A DNA stretch of 64,000 nt from Patescibacteria group bacterium (GTDB lineage Bacteria > Patescibacteria > Dojkabacteria > J137): the NCBI GenBank assembly GCA_963169855.1, contig CAUJCN010000002.1:753812-817811 (forward strand). The letters run 5' to 3'. The notes beneath the pieces are model-generated. The model saw only the letters and a list, made by a program, of their open reading frames with translations, made no database searches and was not told where the DNA came from. Position numbers and translations under genes: made by a program. Below, one piece after another: positions 8,082-16,494 of this stretch. Numbering within the stretch: position 1 is the first letter of the stretch; every line of letters starts with the position of its first letter.

Positions 8082-8903
8082 TTAGGATCGTAGCATAACT
8101 TGTGGGTAATCATCAGGAGAATTACTTTTCTTGAAAACAATCATTCCATTGTGTTCATAGATCATCATATCCTTATACTTTTCTGACTTAGCTTCTAGTA
8201 TCTTTCTAATTACTCTTGGATTTGTTTCCATTATCAATCCAGCAATTGAACATAGTGCTTGAATTTTGGGGTTGTTGCAATCGACAGTACACCAAACGTT
8301 GTAATTGTTTTTAGCTAGATCTGCAAATAATGCTATCCAATCTGAACCTTCTCTAGCTGCCGCAGAATATATTCTCTCTCCATCTACCAAACAACATGAT
8401 TGTATGCCTTTGTTACCCCAGCGAATTACAATAGAACTGATATTTTTATTAAAGACTTTAGATTCATCAAAGTGCTTCCCATACGCCCCTTTTAACAATT
8501 TGGCAACTTCTATTTTATGCTCATCCTTTAGATCAGATAACTCTATGGACGTATACTCTGAACTCGTGGTAAGCTTATTCTTCTTTCTAGCAATTCCTTC
8601 AAAAATATCTTGGCAATCTTGTCCAAAAAACTCATAGACCTCCTCGGAATTCAAATTTCCACAAAACGAAGCAATTTTATACCGAAAAGCTGGATTGGTA
8701 CGCGCAAACTCAACTATTTTAGGGATACTAGCGTGGATAATTTCTCTAGTTTCCTGCGGAATAACAATATCTGGGAGCCGCGAAATCTGTTTAAGGGCAT
8801 TTATAACTATAATTGGATCCTCAGCTGCTCTTATAGGATTAGCAAATCTTATTTCTCGTGCTCTTATCTCCTTTATAATCTCAGGGTTTTCTATTTTGTG
8901 TGT
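8082..8903 (-). CDS. N-terminally truncated protein with GNAT-like C-terminal half
   Basis: A protein-like frame runs without stop from 8930 to the stop at 8082, but no ATG, GTG or TTG occurs before the TTG at 8654. The 5' part looks like helical repeats (ENPEIIKEIRAREIRFANP ... IVINALKQISRLPD). The 3' part (IVIRWGNKGIQSCCLVDGER, then AGLIMETNPRVIRKILE) has the look of an acetyltransferase-type fold, but I cannot name a family. I read this as a gene that lost its 5' end at the junction with the ABC-F fragment near 8904. Translation from TTG 8654 would give 190 residues. Confidence 0.5.
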   Translation of the reverse strand, partial: THKIENPEIIKEIRAREIRFANPIRAAEDPIIVINALKQISRLPDIVIPQETREIIHASIPKIVEFARTNPAFRYKIASFCGNLNSEEVYEFFGQDCQDIFEGIARKKNKLTTSSEYTSIELSDLKDEHKIEVAKLLKGAYGKHFDESKVFNKNISSIVIRWGNKGIQSCCLVDGERIYSAAAREGSDWIALFADLAKNNYNVWCTVDCNNPKIQALCSIAGLIMETNPRVIRKILEAKSEKYKDMMIYEHNGMIVFKKSNSPDDYPQVMLRS

Positions 8904-9191
8904 ATGAATATTTTCAAGCCAATTGGAGTATTAAGCTTTGGAGAAAGAAGTCGTGTAATGCTAGCAAAATTGGCTTTAAGAAAACATAATTTCTTAGTAT
9001 TAGATGAGCCTTCAAATCATTTGGATATTGCTTCTAGGGAAGCATTGGCACACATGTTAAATGAGTTTCAGGGAACAGTGCTTTTAGTATCTCATGATGA
9101 AAACTTTATGGAAGGGGTTGGACTAGACAAAGTAGTTACGTTGCAAAAGGGTCAATCGCATAACTCAAGTTTAGAGCTTTTAGAAAGTTAG
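8904..9191 (+). pseudogene. C-terminal fragment of an ABC-F type ATPase
   Basis: About 95 residues hold the end of the second ATPase domain of an ABC-F (Uup/EttA-like) protein: FKPIGVLSFGERSRVMLAKL (signature motif, LSFGE for LSGGE), FLVLDEPSNHLD (Walker B and D loop), LLVSHDENF (H loop). The first domain, both Walker A motifs and the interdomain linker are missing. Upstream the same frame only reads the antisense of the neighbouring gene. ABC-F proteins act on the ribosome as translation factors or antibiotic protection; this remnant cannot do so. Confidence 0.8.
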
Positions 9192-9261
9192 ATTTTGATC
9201 TCATACTATCTTGTTCAAACTTTGGCCTAACGACAAAGTAACTTTGGGATATCTAATTTTA

Positions 9262-10356
9262 CTAATCATCATCAACTTCGCCTTCACTTACATTTCCACC
9301 CCTAATTCCTTTTTGGGTCTCATCAATAATATCGTCCATTATTCCTTCCATCACTTCTTCGATGTTGAACCAGCTCTTATGGATTCTATGGTCTGTAATT
9401 CTTGACTGAGGGAAGTTAAATGTTCTGATCTTAGATGATCTTTCGGAGTCGCTAACAGCAGCTGATTTAATTTCTTTCGCCTCTGCAGCTCTTTTGTCTC
9501 TTTCAATTTGTTCTAACTTGGATGCTAAAACACTCATCGCAAGATCTTTATTTTTATGTTGCGATTTTCCCTGTTGAGAAGTAACGATAATTCCTGTAGG
9601 GATATGAAGAATTCTAACTGCAGAGTCTGTAGTATTAACAGATTGTCCACCTGGTCCACTAGCTCTGTAGACATCAATTCTTAAATCGCTTTGATTAATA
9701 GCAACATCCTTATATTCAAATTGGGGAAGCACAGCCACAGCAACTGTAGATGTATGAATTCTTCCTAAAGCTTCTGTCTTAGGTACTCTTTGAACTCTGT
9801 GAACTCCACTTTCGAATCTGAATGTTGCGTAAGATCCAGGTTCGTCAACTAAGAAGATTGCTTCGTTGATTCCACCTTCAGCTTTTTGTTCTAAAGATAG
9901 AACCTCAACCTTGTACCCTTTAGCAACACAGTACTTAAGGTATGCTTTGTATAACTCTTCTCCGAACAAAGAGGCTTCTGTCCCGCCAACTCCAGGACGA
10001 ATTTCAATGATTGCTTTTTTCTCATCATTCTCAAGCGGAGTGGCTGTAAGTAGCTCAAATCTGGAGCTTAAAGGCGTTAATTTTTCAAGGATTGAGTTAT
10101 TCTCAGCCACTGCATCTGCTCCGAAATCCGGATCGGAAACAAGCTCAAGATTATCTTCGTATTGTTTGATCAGCTTAGTAATCTCGACATAAAGATCTAA
10201 AACTTCATTGGTTCTTGTGAGTTCTTTAAATAAAGAAATGCTTTCAGGAGAGTTAAAGTCGCTTATGGAAGAAGTTTTCTGTGTTAATTCGTCTTTAAGG
10301 TCTCGGAACTTTTGTATATCAACAGTCTTGATTTTGTTTCTGATTTCCTCCAACAC
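9262..10356 (-). CDS. prfA: Peptide chain release factor 1
   Basis: 364 residues, full length. The GGQ motif that triggers peptide release is at residues 236-238 (ASGPGGQSVNTTDS), and the stop-codon reading region has the RF1 form RVPKTEALGRIHTS (P-x-T) rather than the SPF of RF2. RF1 reads UAA and UAG. The start is GTG at 10356, supported by a perfect TATAAT ending 6 bases upstream. Genes here also end in TGA, so an RF2 must be encoded elsewhere. The next gene upstream, rpmE, ends in a hairpin before this promoter. Confidence 0.96.
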   Translation of the reverse strand: MLEEIRNKIKTVDIQKFRDLKDELTQKTSSISDFNSPESISLFKELTRTNEVLDLYVEITKLIKQYEDNLELVSDPDFGADAVAENNSILEKLTPLSSRFELLTATPLENDEKKAIIEIRPGVGGTEASLFGEELYKAYLKYCVAKGYKVEVLSLEQKAEGGINEAIFLVDEPGSYATFRFESGVHRVQRVPKTEALGRIHTSTVAVAVLPQFEYKDVAINQSDLRIDVYRASGPGGQSVNTTDSAVRILHIPTGIIVTSQQGKSQHKNKDLAMSVLASKLEQIERDKRAAEAKEIKSAAVSDSERSSKIRTFNFPQSRITDHRIHKSWFNIEEVMEGIMDDIIDETQKGIRGGNVSEGEVDDD

Positions 10357-10362
10357 GCCTTA

Positions 10363-10368
10363 ATTATA
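10363..10368 (-). promoter_or_regulatory. -10 box of prfA, leaderless start
   Basis: Perfect TATAAT on the minus strand, then 6 bases, then the GTG start. A TTCATA lies 17 bases upstream as a weak -35 element. Confidence 0.7.
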
Positions 10369-10390
10369 ATCTAAAATAGAGTAGGTATGA

Positions 10391-10417
10391 AAATACCCTG
10401 CAGTTTCCCACAGGGTA
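10391..10417 (-). terminator. Hairpin after rpmE
   Basis: ATACCCTG and CAGGGTAT form a perfect 8-bp stem with an 11-base loop. The T run on the minus strand is short (TTTT). It lies between rpmE and the prfA promoter and probably ends rpmE transcription. Confidence 0.6.
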
Positions 10418-10436
10418 TTGATCTATAGATGCTGAT

Positions 10437-10745
10437 CTACTTGATGTTCATCAACATGTCCTTTAGAGACAATCCTGATGTAGAAGCTTTCTTTTCTGTC
10501 TGCTTCTTTTCTTTTTTCTTTACAAGATTTGCCGACATTTCTGCAGCTACAGCTTTTTTCTTGTTGAACTTCTCAACTAAGTCGTCTCTGTCTACAAGGA
10601 TTTCCTTTCCAGTATAGAAAGGGTGGCAATTGCTACATAATTCAACTTTTAGTTCTTCTTGAGTTGAACCTAAGTGTCTTACGTTACCACAACTTGAGCA
10701 AGTTACTGTTGCTGAGTAATATTTTGGTTGTATTGACTTTTTCAT
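10437..10745 (-). CDS. rpmE: Large ribosomal subunit protein bL31
   Basis: 102 residues. The first 65 match bL31: MKKSIQPKYYSATVTCSSCG, then VELCSNCHPFYTGKE with four Cys that fit the zinc-binding (C+) form. The last 40 residues are a Lys/Ala-rich extension not present in E. coli bL31. Same strand and gene order as prfA (rpmE-prfA is a common pair), but a hairpin and a prfA promoter separate them. Confidence 0.93.
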   Translation of the reverse strand: MKKSIQPKYYSATVTCSSCGNVRHLGSTQEELKVELCSNCHPFYTGKEILVDRDDLVEKFNKKKAVAAEMSANLVKKKEKKQTEKKASTSGLSLKDMLMNIK

Positions 10746-10833
10746 AATCTAGTACCCTAAAATAGCTTTTTAATGTGCTAGAATTATATCTGTAAATAAC
10801 GAAATAGTAAAGCTTAATTTTATATATCATATT

Positions 10834-11343
10834 ATGCAAATCAAGTTATCAGACGGTTCACTTTTAATTGAAAATAGTAATGGAGTTTCCGCACGAGTTT
10901 CTTACGACGGTGGTTTTACAGTACAAATTGGTGAGGTAGAAATTTCTAAGCCAGGGGAATATGAATATAGCAACATTGCAGTAAAAGCAGATGATGCTAA
11001 GTTAGCTAAAACAGCTAATATAAATATACTCGATATTCATGTTGATAACTTTTCTATACTTTTAGTTCCAGATACCAAGGACTTTAAGCCTGAATACGAA
11101 AATGCACTAGAAGTTGCTGACCTGCTTTTCGTAACAAACGAGACAGGTGATTTGAAAAAGTTAGCAAACGACGTTGATCCGAAGATTGTTTTTACAGCAA
11201 AACTTAAGAAGTATTCAAGAGCAGAGGACGAGGCTTTGAAAGGTATTTCTCAAAACATTCAATCAACAAAAACTATAAAACTTAAAGAAGGTGAATTGCA
11301 AGGTGAAGTAGCACCAGCACTTGTCATCTACGTATTAGAATAA
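10834..11343 (+). CDS. Degenerate MBL-fold-like protein
   Basis: 169 residues. The pattern of short strands, VEISKPGEYEYSNIAV and a later segment ADLLFVTNETGD resembles UlaG-like metallo-beta-lactamase-fold proteins (which usually have GPGEYE), but none of the HxHxDH metal ligands is present. I infer a non-catalytic relative; function unknown. It sits two bases before dnaB and is probably cotranscribed with it. A TATATA about 7 bases before the ATG may be its -10 box. Confidence 0.5.
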   Translation: MQIKLSDGSLLIENSNGVSARVSYDGGFTVQIGEVEISKPGEYEYSNIAVKADDAKLAKTANINILDIHVDNFSILLVPDTKDFKPEYENALEVADLLFVTNETGDLKKLANDVDPKIVFTAKLKKYSRAEDEALKGISQNIQSTKTIKLKEGELQGEVAPALVIYVLE

Positions 11344-11345
11344 AC

Positions 11346-12674
11346 ATGGCACAAGAAGTCCCTTTTAATCTCGAGGCAGAAAAAGCTGTTATCGGTTGCA
11401 TCATTATAGATAATGATAATGTAATGAAGGTAATCGATGTTATCAAAGTAGACCATTTCTACGACCAGAGAAACCAGCAAGTATTCGAAACTATCATAAA
11501 ACTCCACAGTGGAGGAAAAGTTGTAGATTTACTTACACTTACGACTGAACTCGGCAAGAAAGGAAAGAAAGGTGCAGATGCTGTTTACATTGCTGAATTA
11601 GTAGATTCTGTTCCTTCAATTTCAAATATAGAAGAATATGCTCAAATTGTTCGAGAGAATGCTATGAGAAGATTCCTGATGAGATTAGGAGGGGAAATGG
11701 AGACTAAATCTAGAAACTTCGAGGTAACGGTTGATAAGGTTATTGACGAAGTTGAAACTGACCTGTTCAGTATTTCTGAAAATGCTACAACAAGTGAACT
11801 TTTCAACGCAGCTACTTTGCTAGAAATGCAAATGAAAAGAGCTGATGAGTATGCAAAGAATCCCAACGCTATTAGAGGTATTCCTACAGGAATTTCTTCT
11901 TTAGACGCTCATTTAAACGGACTACATAGTTCAGACTTAGTAATTATCGCTGCTAGACCTTCTGTTGGTAAATCTGCGTTTGCATTCGATATCTGTAGAC
12001 ATATTAGCGTGAATGAGAAAAAGACTGTATGCATTTTCAGCTTGGAGATGCCTGCACTACAGGTGATAGACAGAATATCGGCTCAACAAACAAACATAAG
12101 TTTGTGGAATATTAAAACTGGAAGTATGTCAAAAGAAGACTACAAGCGTTATGCAATGGAAGTCGGAAAGATATCAGAATCGAAACTTTTTGTAGATGAA
12201 ACTCCTGGAGTTAGCATCATGCAGTTAAGAAGTAAGGCTAGAAAAGTTAAAATGCAGCACGGACTAGATTTAATTATGGTGGACTACCTTCAGCTTATGC
12301 AAGGGAATGGTAGAACTGATAATAGAGCTACAGAAATTGCCGAAATCTCTAGATCTCTTAAAATTCTTGCAAGAGAACTAAACGTTCCAATTCTTGCTTT
12401 GTCTCAGTTAAACAGAGCAGTGGAGAATAGACCAGATAAGACTCCTCAGTTATCAGACCTTAGAGAGTCTGGTTCTATTGAGCAAGATGCCGACTTAGTT
12501 ATGTTCTTAAGTAGAGATATCAATGAAGAACTCTCAGAAGAAAAAGCTAATGATTACGGAGACAATACAAGCAAGGTTGATGTAATTATCGCAAAACATA
12601 GAAATGGTCCAGTTGGAAAAATTAAGCTTAAATTCGATGGTTCAAGACAGAAATTCTACGATGTTACAGAATAA
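11346..12674 (+). CDS. dnaB: Replicative DNA helicase
   Basis: 442 residues, normal DnaB length. N-terminal DnaB domain (NLEAEKAVIGCIIIDND), linker, then a RecA-like ATPase with Walker A ARPSVGKS at residues 203-210, FSLEMP, Walker B LIMVDYLQLM, LSQLNRAVE and DLRESGSIEQDAD. The hexamer unwinds DNA at the fork and binds primase. No intein. It follows the MBL-like gene directly and is followed by tRNA-Leu. Confidence 0.97.
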   Translation: MAQEVPFNLEAEKAVIGCIIIDNDNVMKVIDVIKVDHFYDQRNQQVFETIIKLHSGGKVVDLLTLTTELGKKGKKGADAVYIAELVDSVPSISNIEEYAQIVRENAMRRFLMRLGGEMETKSRNFEVTVDKVIDEVETDLFSISENATTSELFNAATLLEMQMKRADEYAKNPNAIRGIPTGISSLDAHLNGLHSSDLVIIAARPSVGKSAFAFDICRHISVNEKKTVCIFSLEMPALQVIDRISAQQTNISLWNIKTGSMSKEDYKRYAMEVGKISESKLFVDETPGVSIMQLRSKARKVKMQHGLDLIMVDYLQLMQGNGRTDNRATEIAEISRSLKILARELNVPILALSQLNRAVENRPDKTPQLSDLRESGSIEQDADLVMFLSRDINEELSEEKANDYGDNTSKVDVIIAKHRNGPVGKIKLKFDGSRQKFYDVTE

Positions 12675-12679
12675 TGTTG

Positions 12680-12685
12680 TATAAT
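12680..12685 (+). promoter_or_regulatory. -10 box of tRNA-Leu
   Basis: TATAAT 14 bases before the tRNA 5' end, right after the dnaB stop codon. Confidence 0.55.
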
Positions 12686-12699
12686 TCTTAGCTTTAAAT

Positions 12700-12785
12700 G
12701 CCGAAGTGGTGGAACTGGTAGACACGTCAGACTCAAAATCTGGTGAAGCTAAAACTTCGTGAGGGTTCGAGTCCCTCCTTCGGTA
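12700..12785 (+). tRNA. tRNA-Leu (anticodon CAA)
   Basis: Acceptor stem GCCGAAG with CTTCGGT (first pair G-T), anticodon stem TCAGA/TCTGG around the loop CTCAAAA (anticodon CAA, reads TTG), a long class II variable arm and a T arm GAGGG-TTCGAGT-CCCTC. Discriminator base A; CCA is not encoded. Confidence 0.93.
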
Positions 12786-12890
12786 TAATTAGAAATCTCC
12801 AGTAACCAATTTCCAATCAGCTATATTTTCGCCTTGCACTTTGATTCGGCTTTTTATATCATTTACTCGTATATTTGAGCATTAGTTTCT

Positions 12891-13595
12891 ATGGAAGAAT
12901 TCGTATCATCAATCTTAAATTCAACTCTAAATTTCAACGAAATAGGTAAGTATTTTTTAATATGGTTAGCAGCTTTGTGGGTTGTTTTCTGTGTTTGGGT
13001 ATTTGTAGATGCGAAAAGAAGGTATAAAAGTACAGCATGGGGAGCATTCTTTTTCTTTGCGGTATTGATTCTTAACTTTCCAGTTCTAGTTTTATATTTG
13101 ATTATTAGACCTGAGAACGAAGAGAATCATGTTATTTATCTTGCAAACGATTCGAGTTCATCAGTATCAGGAGGCGTAAATGTTCCGTTAATTAACTTCA
13201 CTGGAGAAGACGGATTAGTAAAGCTGTCTTTATCATTAAGTATGAGTAAAGGGGTGAACGAAGATGTAATGTTCGACATTAAAGTTAACGATCAAGATAA
13301 ATTCGAAATTACTGAACCAAAGAAAGAAGAAACTTTGGATGTAGCTGTAAATGTTGAACCTTCAACAGAAAAGGTTTCAAAGAAAACAAGAATCTCCTTG
13401 GATACCTTCAAAAAAAGAACTTCTGACTTAGGTGCAACTCTGAAATCTAAATTTAAGATGCCAAAGAGAGCTTCTAAAACGAAGGAGATCGAAGTAGAAA
13501 AGATTATAGAAGTTGAAAATACTTCTGAAACTCCTGTAGAATCTAAAGAGGAAAAAGAAACTGCTAAGAAAGAAACTAAAGCAGAATCCAAGTAA
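12891..13595 (+). CDS. Unknown membrane protein with charged tail
   Basis: 234 residues. Two close membrane segments (about residues 20-40 and 50-72), with FVDAKRRYKS between them and LIIRPENEEN after the second, then a long Lys/Glu-rich soluble tail of low complexity. The two-helix hairpin followed by a polar tail is a common layout of small CPR membrane proteins; function unknown. 25 bases before the LCP-like gene, probably cotranscribed. Confidence 0.65.
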   Translation: MEEFVSSILNSTLNFNEIGKYFLIWLAALWVVFCVWVFVDAKRRYKSTAWGAFFFFAVLILNFPVLVLYLIIRPENEENHVIYLANDSSSSVSGGVNVPLINFTGEDGLVKLSLSLSMSKGVNEDVMFDIKVNDQDKFEITEPKKEETLDVAVNVEPSTEKVSKKTRISLDTFKKRTSDLGATLKSKFKMPKRASKTKEIEVEKIIEVENTSETPVESKEEKETAKKETKAESK

Positions 13596-13620
13596 TCCTG
13601 GATAGATTTAACAAAACTAA

Positions 13621-14766
13621 ATGGACCAAAATGTTCAGAGCTTCTTCAATAAATTAAGGCGCCGAGTTCTTAAAAACAGAAGAAGGGTAAATCTCAAAAC
13701 TATTGTACAAGATACCGGGGGAACTGTCTTCAGAACCTTATCTTCAGCACGTCTGCCTTTAATTATAGCGACATTTGCAGGATCAGTACTCATTCTTCTT
13801 ATTTTTGTAAAGTATCTTACTATTTCACCCATTAATTTAGCTTTCGATGCAGGTGTCGAAGAAGAGATACTTAAAACATACGATTCTAATCTCAATATTC
13901 TATCAGTCATAATGGATGATAGAGAAGAGGGTTATAAATTCATCAACAAAATGGATGTAGTTCTTCTTGATAATGTAGGTAAGAAAGTCAGCAATTTGTC
14001 AGTGAATAAAGACTTAATTGTAAGTTTAAATAAGGAAAAAGTTCCTATTAGAAACCTTTACAACTTTCTAGATGGTTCGAGTGTTCAAAGAATGGATAAC
14101 TTTATGCAAACAATAAGTAATTATCTAGGTATTAGACTCGATAGATACATTGTTGTGAATCTAAGCGATTTAGATTCAATGGCTTCATTATCAGGCTTCT
14201 CGGGTACAGATAATATCGATTTCATTAATTACTACAAAAACCCCATCAACTATCTTTCTTCTATAATCAATTTCGATACATATAGGAACTCTTTCAGAAC
14301 GAACTTAAACAGAATAGAATTCACAGGAATGCTTAATTCATTTGGTAACTTTCAGGTTAGTTCTTCTACACTAGGAATTTCCCAAGGTATTCAAGAAGGT
14401 GAAAATATTCTAGGAGACCAAGAGAAGATGGATTCTTCAATCATTTCATTTCTTAGAAATTTAGATATTTTGAAAGAGCAAATTAGAGTGGAAATTTATA
14501 ACGCAACTACCATTCAAGGAGCGGCTACACGTGTTGGTAGAAGACTAAAAGTCTATGGGATTGATGTAGTTAAAACAGGTAACTATCCCGAAACATCAGA
14601 AGTTTCAGGCATTTATTTAGCTGGAAATAAGGCACAAATGATTAATAATTATAATGAAATCCAGAGAGCGTTCAGGGGTGATCTGAAAGAGCTTAAAGAA
14701 TATAAATATAACTACTCTGGTGATATAATTTTAATCATCGGTGATGATTATCAAAACTTCAAATAG
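13621..14766 (+). CDS. LCP (LytR-CpsA-Psr)-like protein with LytR_C domain
   Basis: 381 residues: basic N-terminus, one membrane anchor (about residues 45-68), an external domain that follows the LCP pattern in a worn form (NILSVIMDD ... LDRYIVVNLSDLDSMASL), and a C-terminal LytR_C domain (IRVEIYNATTIQGAATRVGR ... GDIILIIGDDY). LCP enzymes move polymers from lipid carriers onto the cell wall; several usual Arg/Asp active-site residues are not evident here, so catalysis is uncertain. Lies just before yebC-ruvCAB. Confidence 0.6.
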   Translation: MDQNVQSFFNKLRRRVLKNRRRVNLKTIVQDTGGTVFRTLSSARLPLIIATFAGSVLILLIFVKYLTISPINLAFDAGVEEEILKTYDSNLNILSVIMDDREEGYKFINKMDVVLLDNVGKKVSNLSVNKDLIVSLNKEKVPIRNLYNFLDGSSVQRMDNFMQTISNYLGIRLDRYIVVNLSDLDSMASLSGFSGTDNIDFINYYKNPINYLSSIINFDTYRNSFRTNLNRIEFTGMLNSFGNFQVSSSTLGISQGIQEGENILGDQEKMDSSIISFLRNLDILKEQIRVEIYNATTIQGAATRVGRRLKVYGIDVVKTGNYPETSEVSGIYLAGNKAQMINNYNEIQRAFRGDLKELKEYKYNYSGDIILIIGDDYQNFK

Positions 14767-14776
14767 TTAGATTTAT

Positions 14777-15502
14777 ATGGCTGGCCATTCTAAATGGAAT
14801 AATATCAAACGCGTTAAGGCTGCAGAAGATTCCAAAAGAAACAAAATTTTTACTAAGCTTTCCAAAGATATTGTAAACGCAGTTAAAGTTGGAGGTTCTC
14901 CAGACCCAAAAATCAATACAGGATTGAAGGCTGCTATGGATCGAGCAAAGTCTTATAACCTTCCATCGGATAAAATAGAGAAAGCTATAAACAAAGCTTC
15001 AGGGATAAGGGATTCTGGCGAAATAATCGTAACAAAAGTATATGAAGCTCAATTCGATAATGGAGTAGAGGCAATTATTATCTTTGAAACTGATAATCCA
15101 AACAGATCTTTTAACGAAGTTAGGATGGCAGTTACAAATATAGGAGGTAAACTTCTGAATGAAGGATCTTTGAAATGGAAGTTTAAGGAATTCTACAAGG
15201 TAAGAATCTCTGATGTAACTCAGGATCAATCGGATTCTTTAGTTTTGATGGAAGGCATCGATAATATCGAATATGACTTAGCAGCTAGGGAAAGCGAATT
15301 ATTAATAATTAAAGAATTTGGCTACAATATAGCTAACTTATACAGAAATTTTAAAGATGTAATTGTTGATTCAATTTTTATTCCTGACAATGGAGTAGAG
15401 GTTTCTCAGGAATTTATAGAAGAAGTTGAAGAGACTTTTGAGGAACTACCTGATTTTGATAGTATTTATTTCAATCAAAAATATGAGAGTTTTAGGGATT
15501 GA
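14777..15502 (+). CDS. yebC: YebC/PmpR family protein
   Basis: 241 residues. The N-terminus MAGHSKWNNIKRVKAAEDSK and NLPSDKIEKAI are diagnostic of YebC/PmpR/TACO1. Older work treats the family as a DNA-binding regulator (PmpR, and ruv regulation by position); newer work shows YebC helps ribosomes through proline stretches. It heads yebC-ruvC-ruvA-ruvB. It ends with TGA and overlaps ruvC by 20 bases. Confidence 0.95.
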   Translation: MAGHSKWNNIKRVKAAEDSKRNKIFTKLSKDIVNAVKVGGSPDPKINTGLKAAMDRAKSYNLPSDKIEKAINKASGIRDSGEIIVTKVYEAQFDNGVEAIIIFETDNPNRSFNEVRMAVTNIGGKLLNEGSLKWKFKEFYKVRISDVTQDQSDSLVLMEGIDNIEYDLAARESELLIIKEFGYNIANLYRNFKDVIVDSIFIPDNGVEVSQEFIEEVEETFEELPDFDSIYFNQKYESFRD

Positions 15503-15962
15503 TGTAGGTTTTGCAATCTGTGGATGGAGTATCGTTGATAAAGATAAATCTGGTGCAATAAAACTGGTCGATTTTGGAGTTATAACCACCGAAAAAGAGC
15601 TGGAAATACCAGAGAGGCTGGATATCATCTACGCAGGATTCCAGTCGATTATAGATAAGTATAAGCCTGATGAAGTGGCTATCGAAGATATCTTCTTCTT
15701 CAAAAATGCGAAGACAGTGATAAACGTAAGCCAAGTTCGAGGTGTTATACTATTAGTGAGTTTTCAAACGAAACTTAAGATATTTAAGTATACACCATTA
15801 CAAGTAAAGCAAGCCGTCACAGGATACGGAAGGGCTGAAAAGAAACAAGTCCAAGAAATGGTTCAAAAGATCTTTAAACTAAAATATATACCAAAGCCAG
15901 ATGATGCAGCAGACGCGGTTGCAATTGCTTACTGTCATCATAATAATTTCAAGTATGATTAA
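15483..15962 (+). CDS. ruvC: Holliday junction resolvase RuvC
   Basis: 159 residues from the ATG at 15483 (MRVLGIDVG, the family's normal N-terminus; an upstream in-frame ATG would add 19 non-homologous residues). Catalytic acids are visible: Asp7, Glu in VAIEDIFF, and the paired Asp of PDDAADAVAIAYCH. Cuts Holliday junctions symmetrically after RuvAB branch migration. Overlaps yebC by 20 bases and ruvA by 8, so translation is probably coupled. Confidence 0.95.
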   Translation: MRVLGIDVGFAICGWSIVDKDKSGAIKLVDFGVITTEKELEIPERLDIIYAGFQSIIDKYKPDEVAIEDIFFFKNAKTVINVSQVRGVILLVSFQTKLKIFKYTPLQVKQAVTGYGRAEKKQVQEMVQKIFKLKYIPKPDDAADAVAIAYCHHNNFKYD

Positions 15963-16494
15963 TTACATAAAAGGAAACGTAAAATTAAAGTTCAATGATT
16001 CAATATTGGTGGTAGGCGGTAATTTAGGGTTCAAGATAAATGTAGCTAATATAGACAAGTTTCTACTAGATTCAGAAACAGAACTTTTTGTAAAAGGATA
16101 TGTTCGAGATGACGTTTACGTCTATTACGGTTTCAATGCAACAAATGAGTACGAATTATTCGAGAGTCTCCTAAAGGTAGATGGGGTAGGACCAAAGACT
16201 GCTATGTCTATCTTAGCTAAAATTCCGATGAATGAGCTGGTCGGGCTTATCAGTAAGGCAGATTTTGCTAAAATCAAAACCTATGGAATTTCGGACAAGA
16301 TAGCTAAAAAAATTGTTGTTGAACTTGCTAATTTGGATGTAGATTTATCAGTGGAGGGAAGTTCGATCCCAGATGAGTCGATAGAAGCTCTTAAAAACCT
16401 AGGATTTAGCAGAGAGCAGATTGTGGCTAAGTTAGCTAATTCTTCTTTTTCTACTCCAGAAGAATATATTAAATTCTTTCTTAAGAAAAAATGA
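15955..16494 (+). CDS. ruvA: Holliday junction branch migration protein RuvA
   Basis: 179 residues from ATG 15955 (MINYIKGNVKLK). OB-fold start, then two helix-hairpin-helix motifs (LLKVDGVGPKTAMSIL and YGISDKIAKKIVVEL) and a C-terminal UBA-like domain (ESIEALKNLGFSREQIVAKL) that contacts RuvB. Slightly shorter than E. coli RuvA. The start overlaps ruvC by 8 bases; the stop TGA shares bases with the ruvB start. Confidence 0.94.
   Translation: MINYIKGNVKLKFNDSILVVGGNLGFKINVANIDKFLLDSETELFVKGYVRDDVYVYYGFNATNEYELFESLLKVDGVGPKTAMSILAKIPMNELVGLISKADFAKIKTYGISDKIAKKIVVELANLDVDLSVEGSSIPDESIEALKNLGFSREQIVAKLANSSFSTPEEYIKFFLKKK

Noticed and set aside
8610..8903. Plus-strand extension upstream of the ABC-F fragment
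   Set aside because: It is the antisense of the truncated minus-strand gene and shows no ABC-F features before about 8904.
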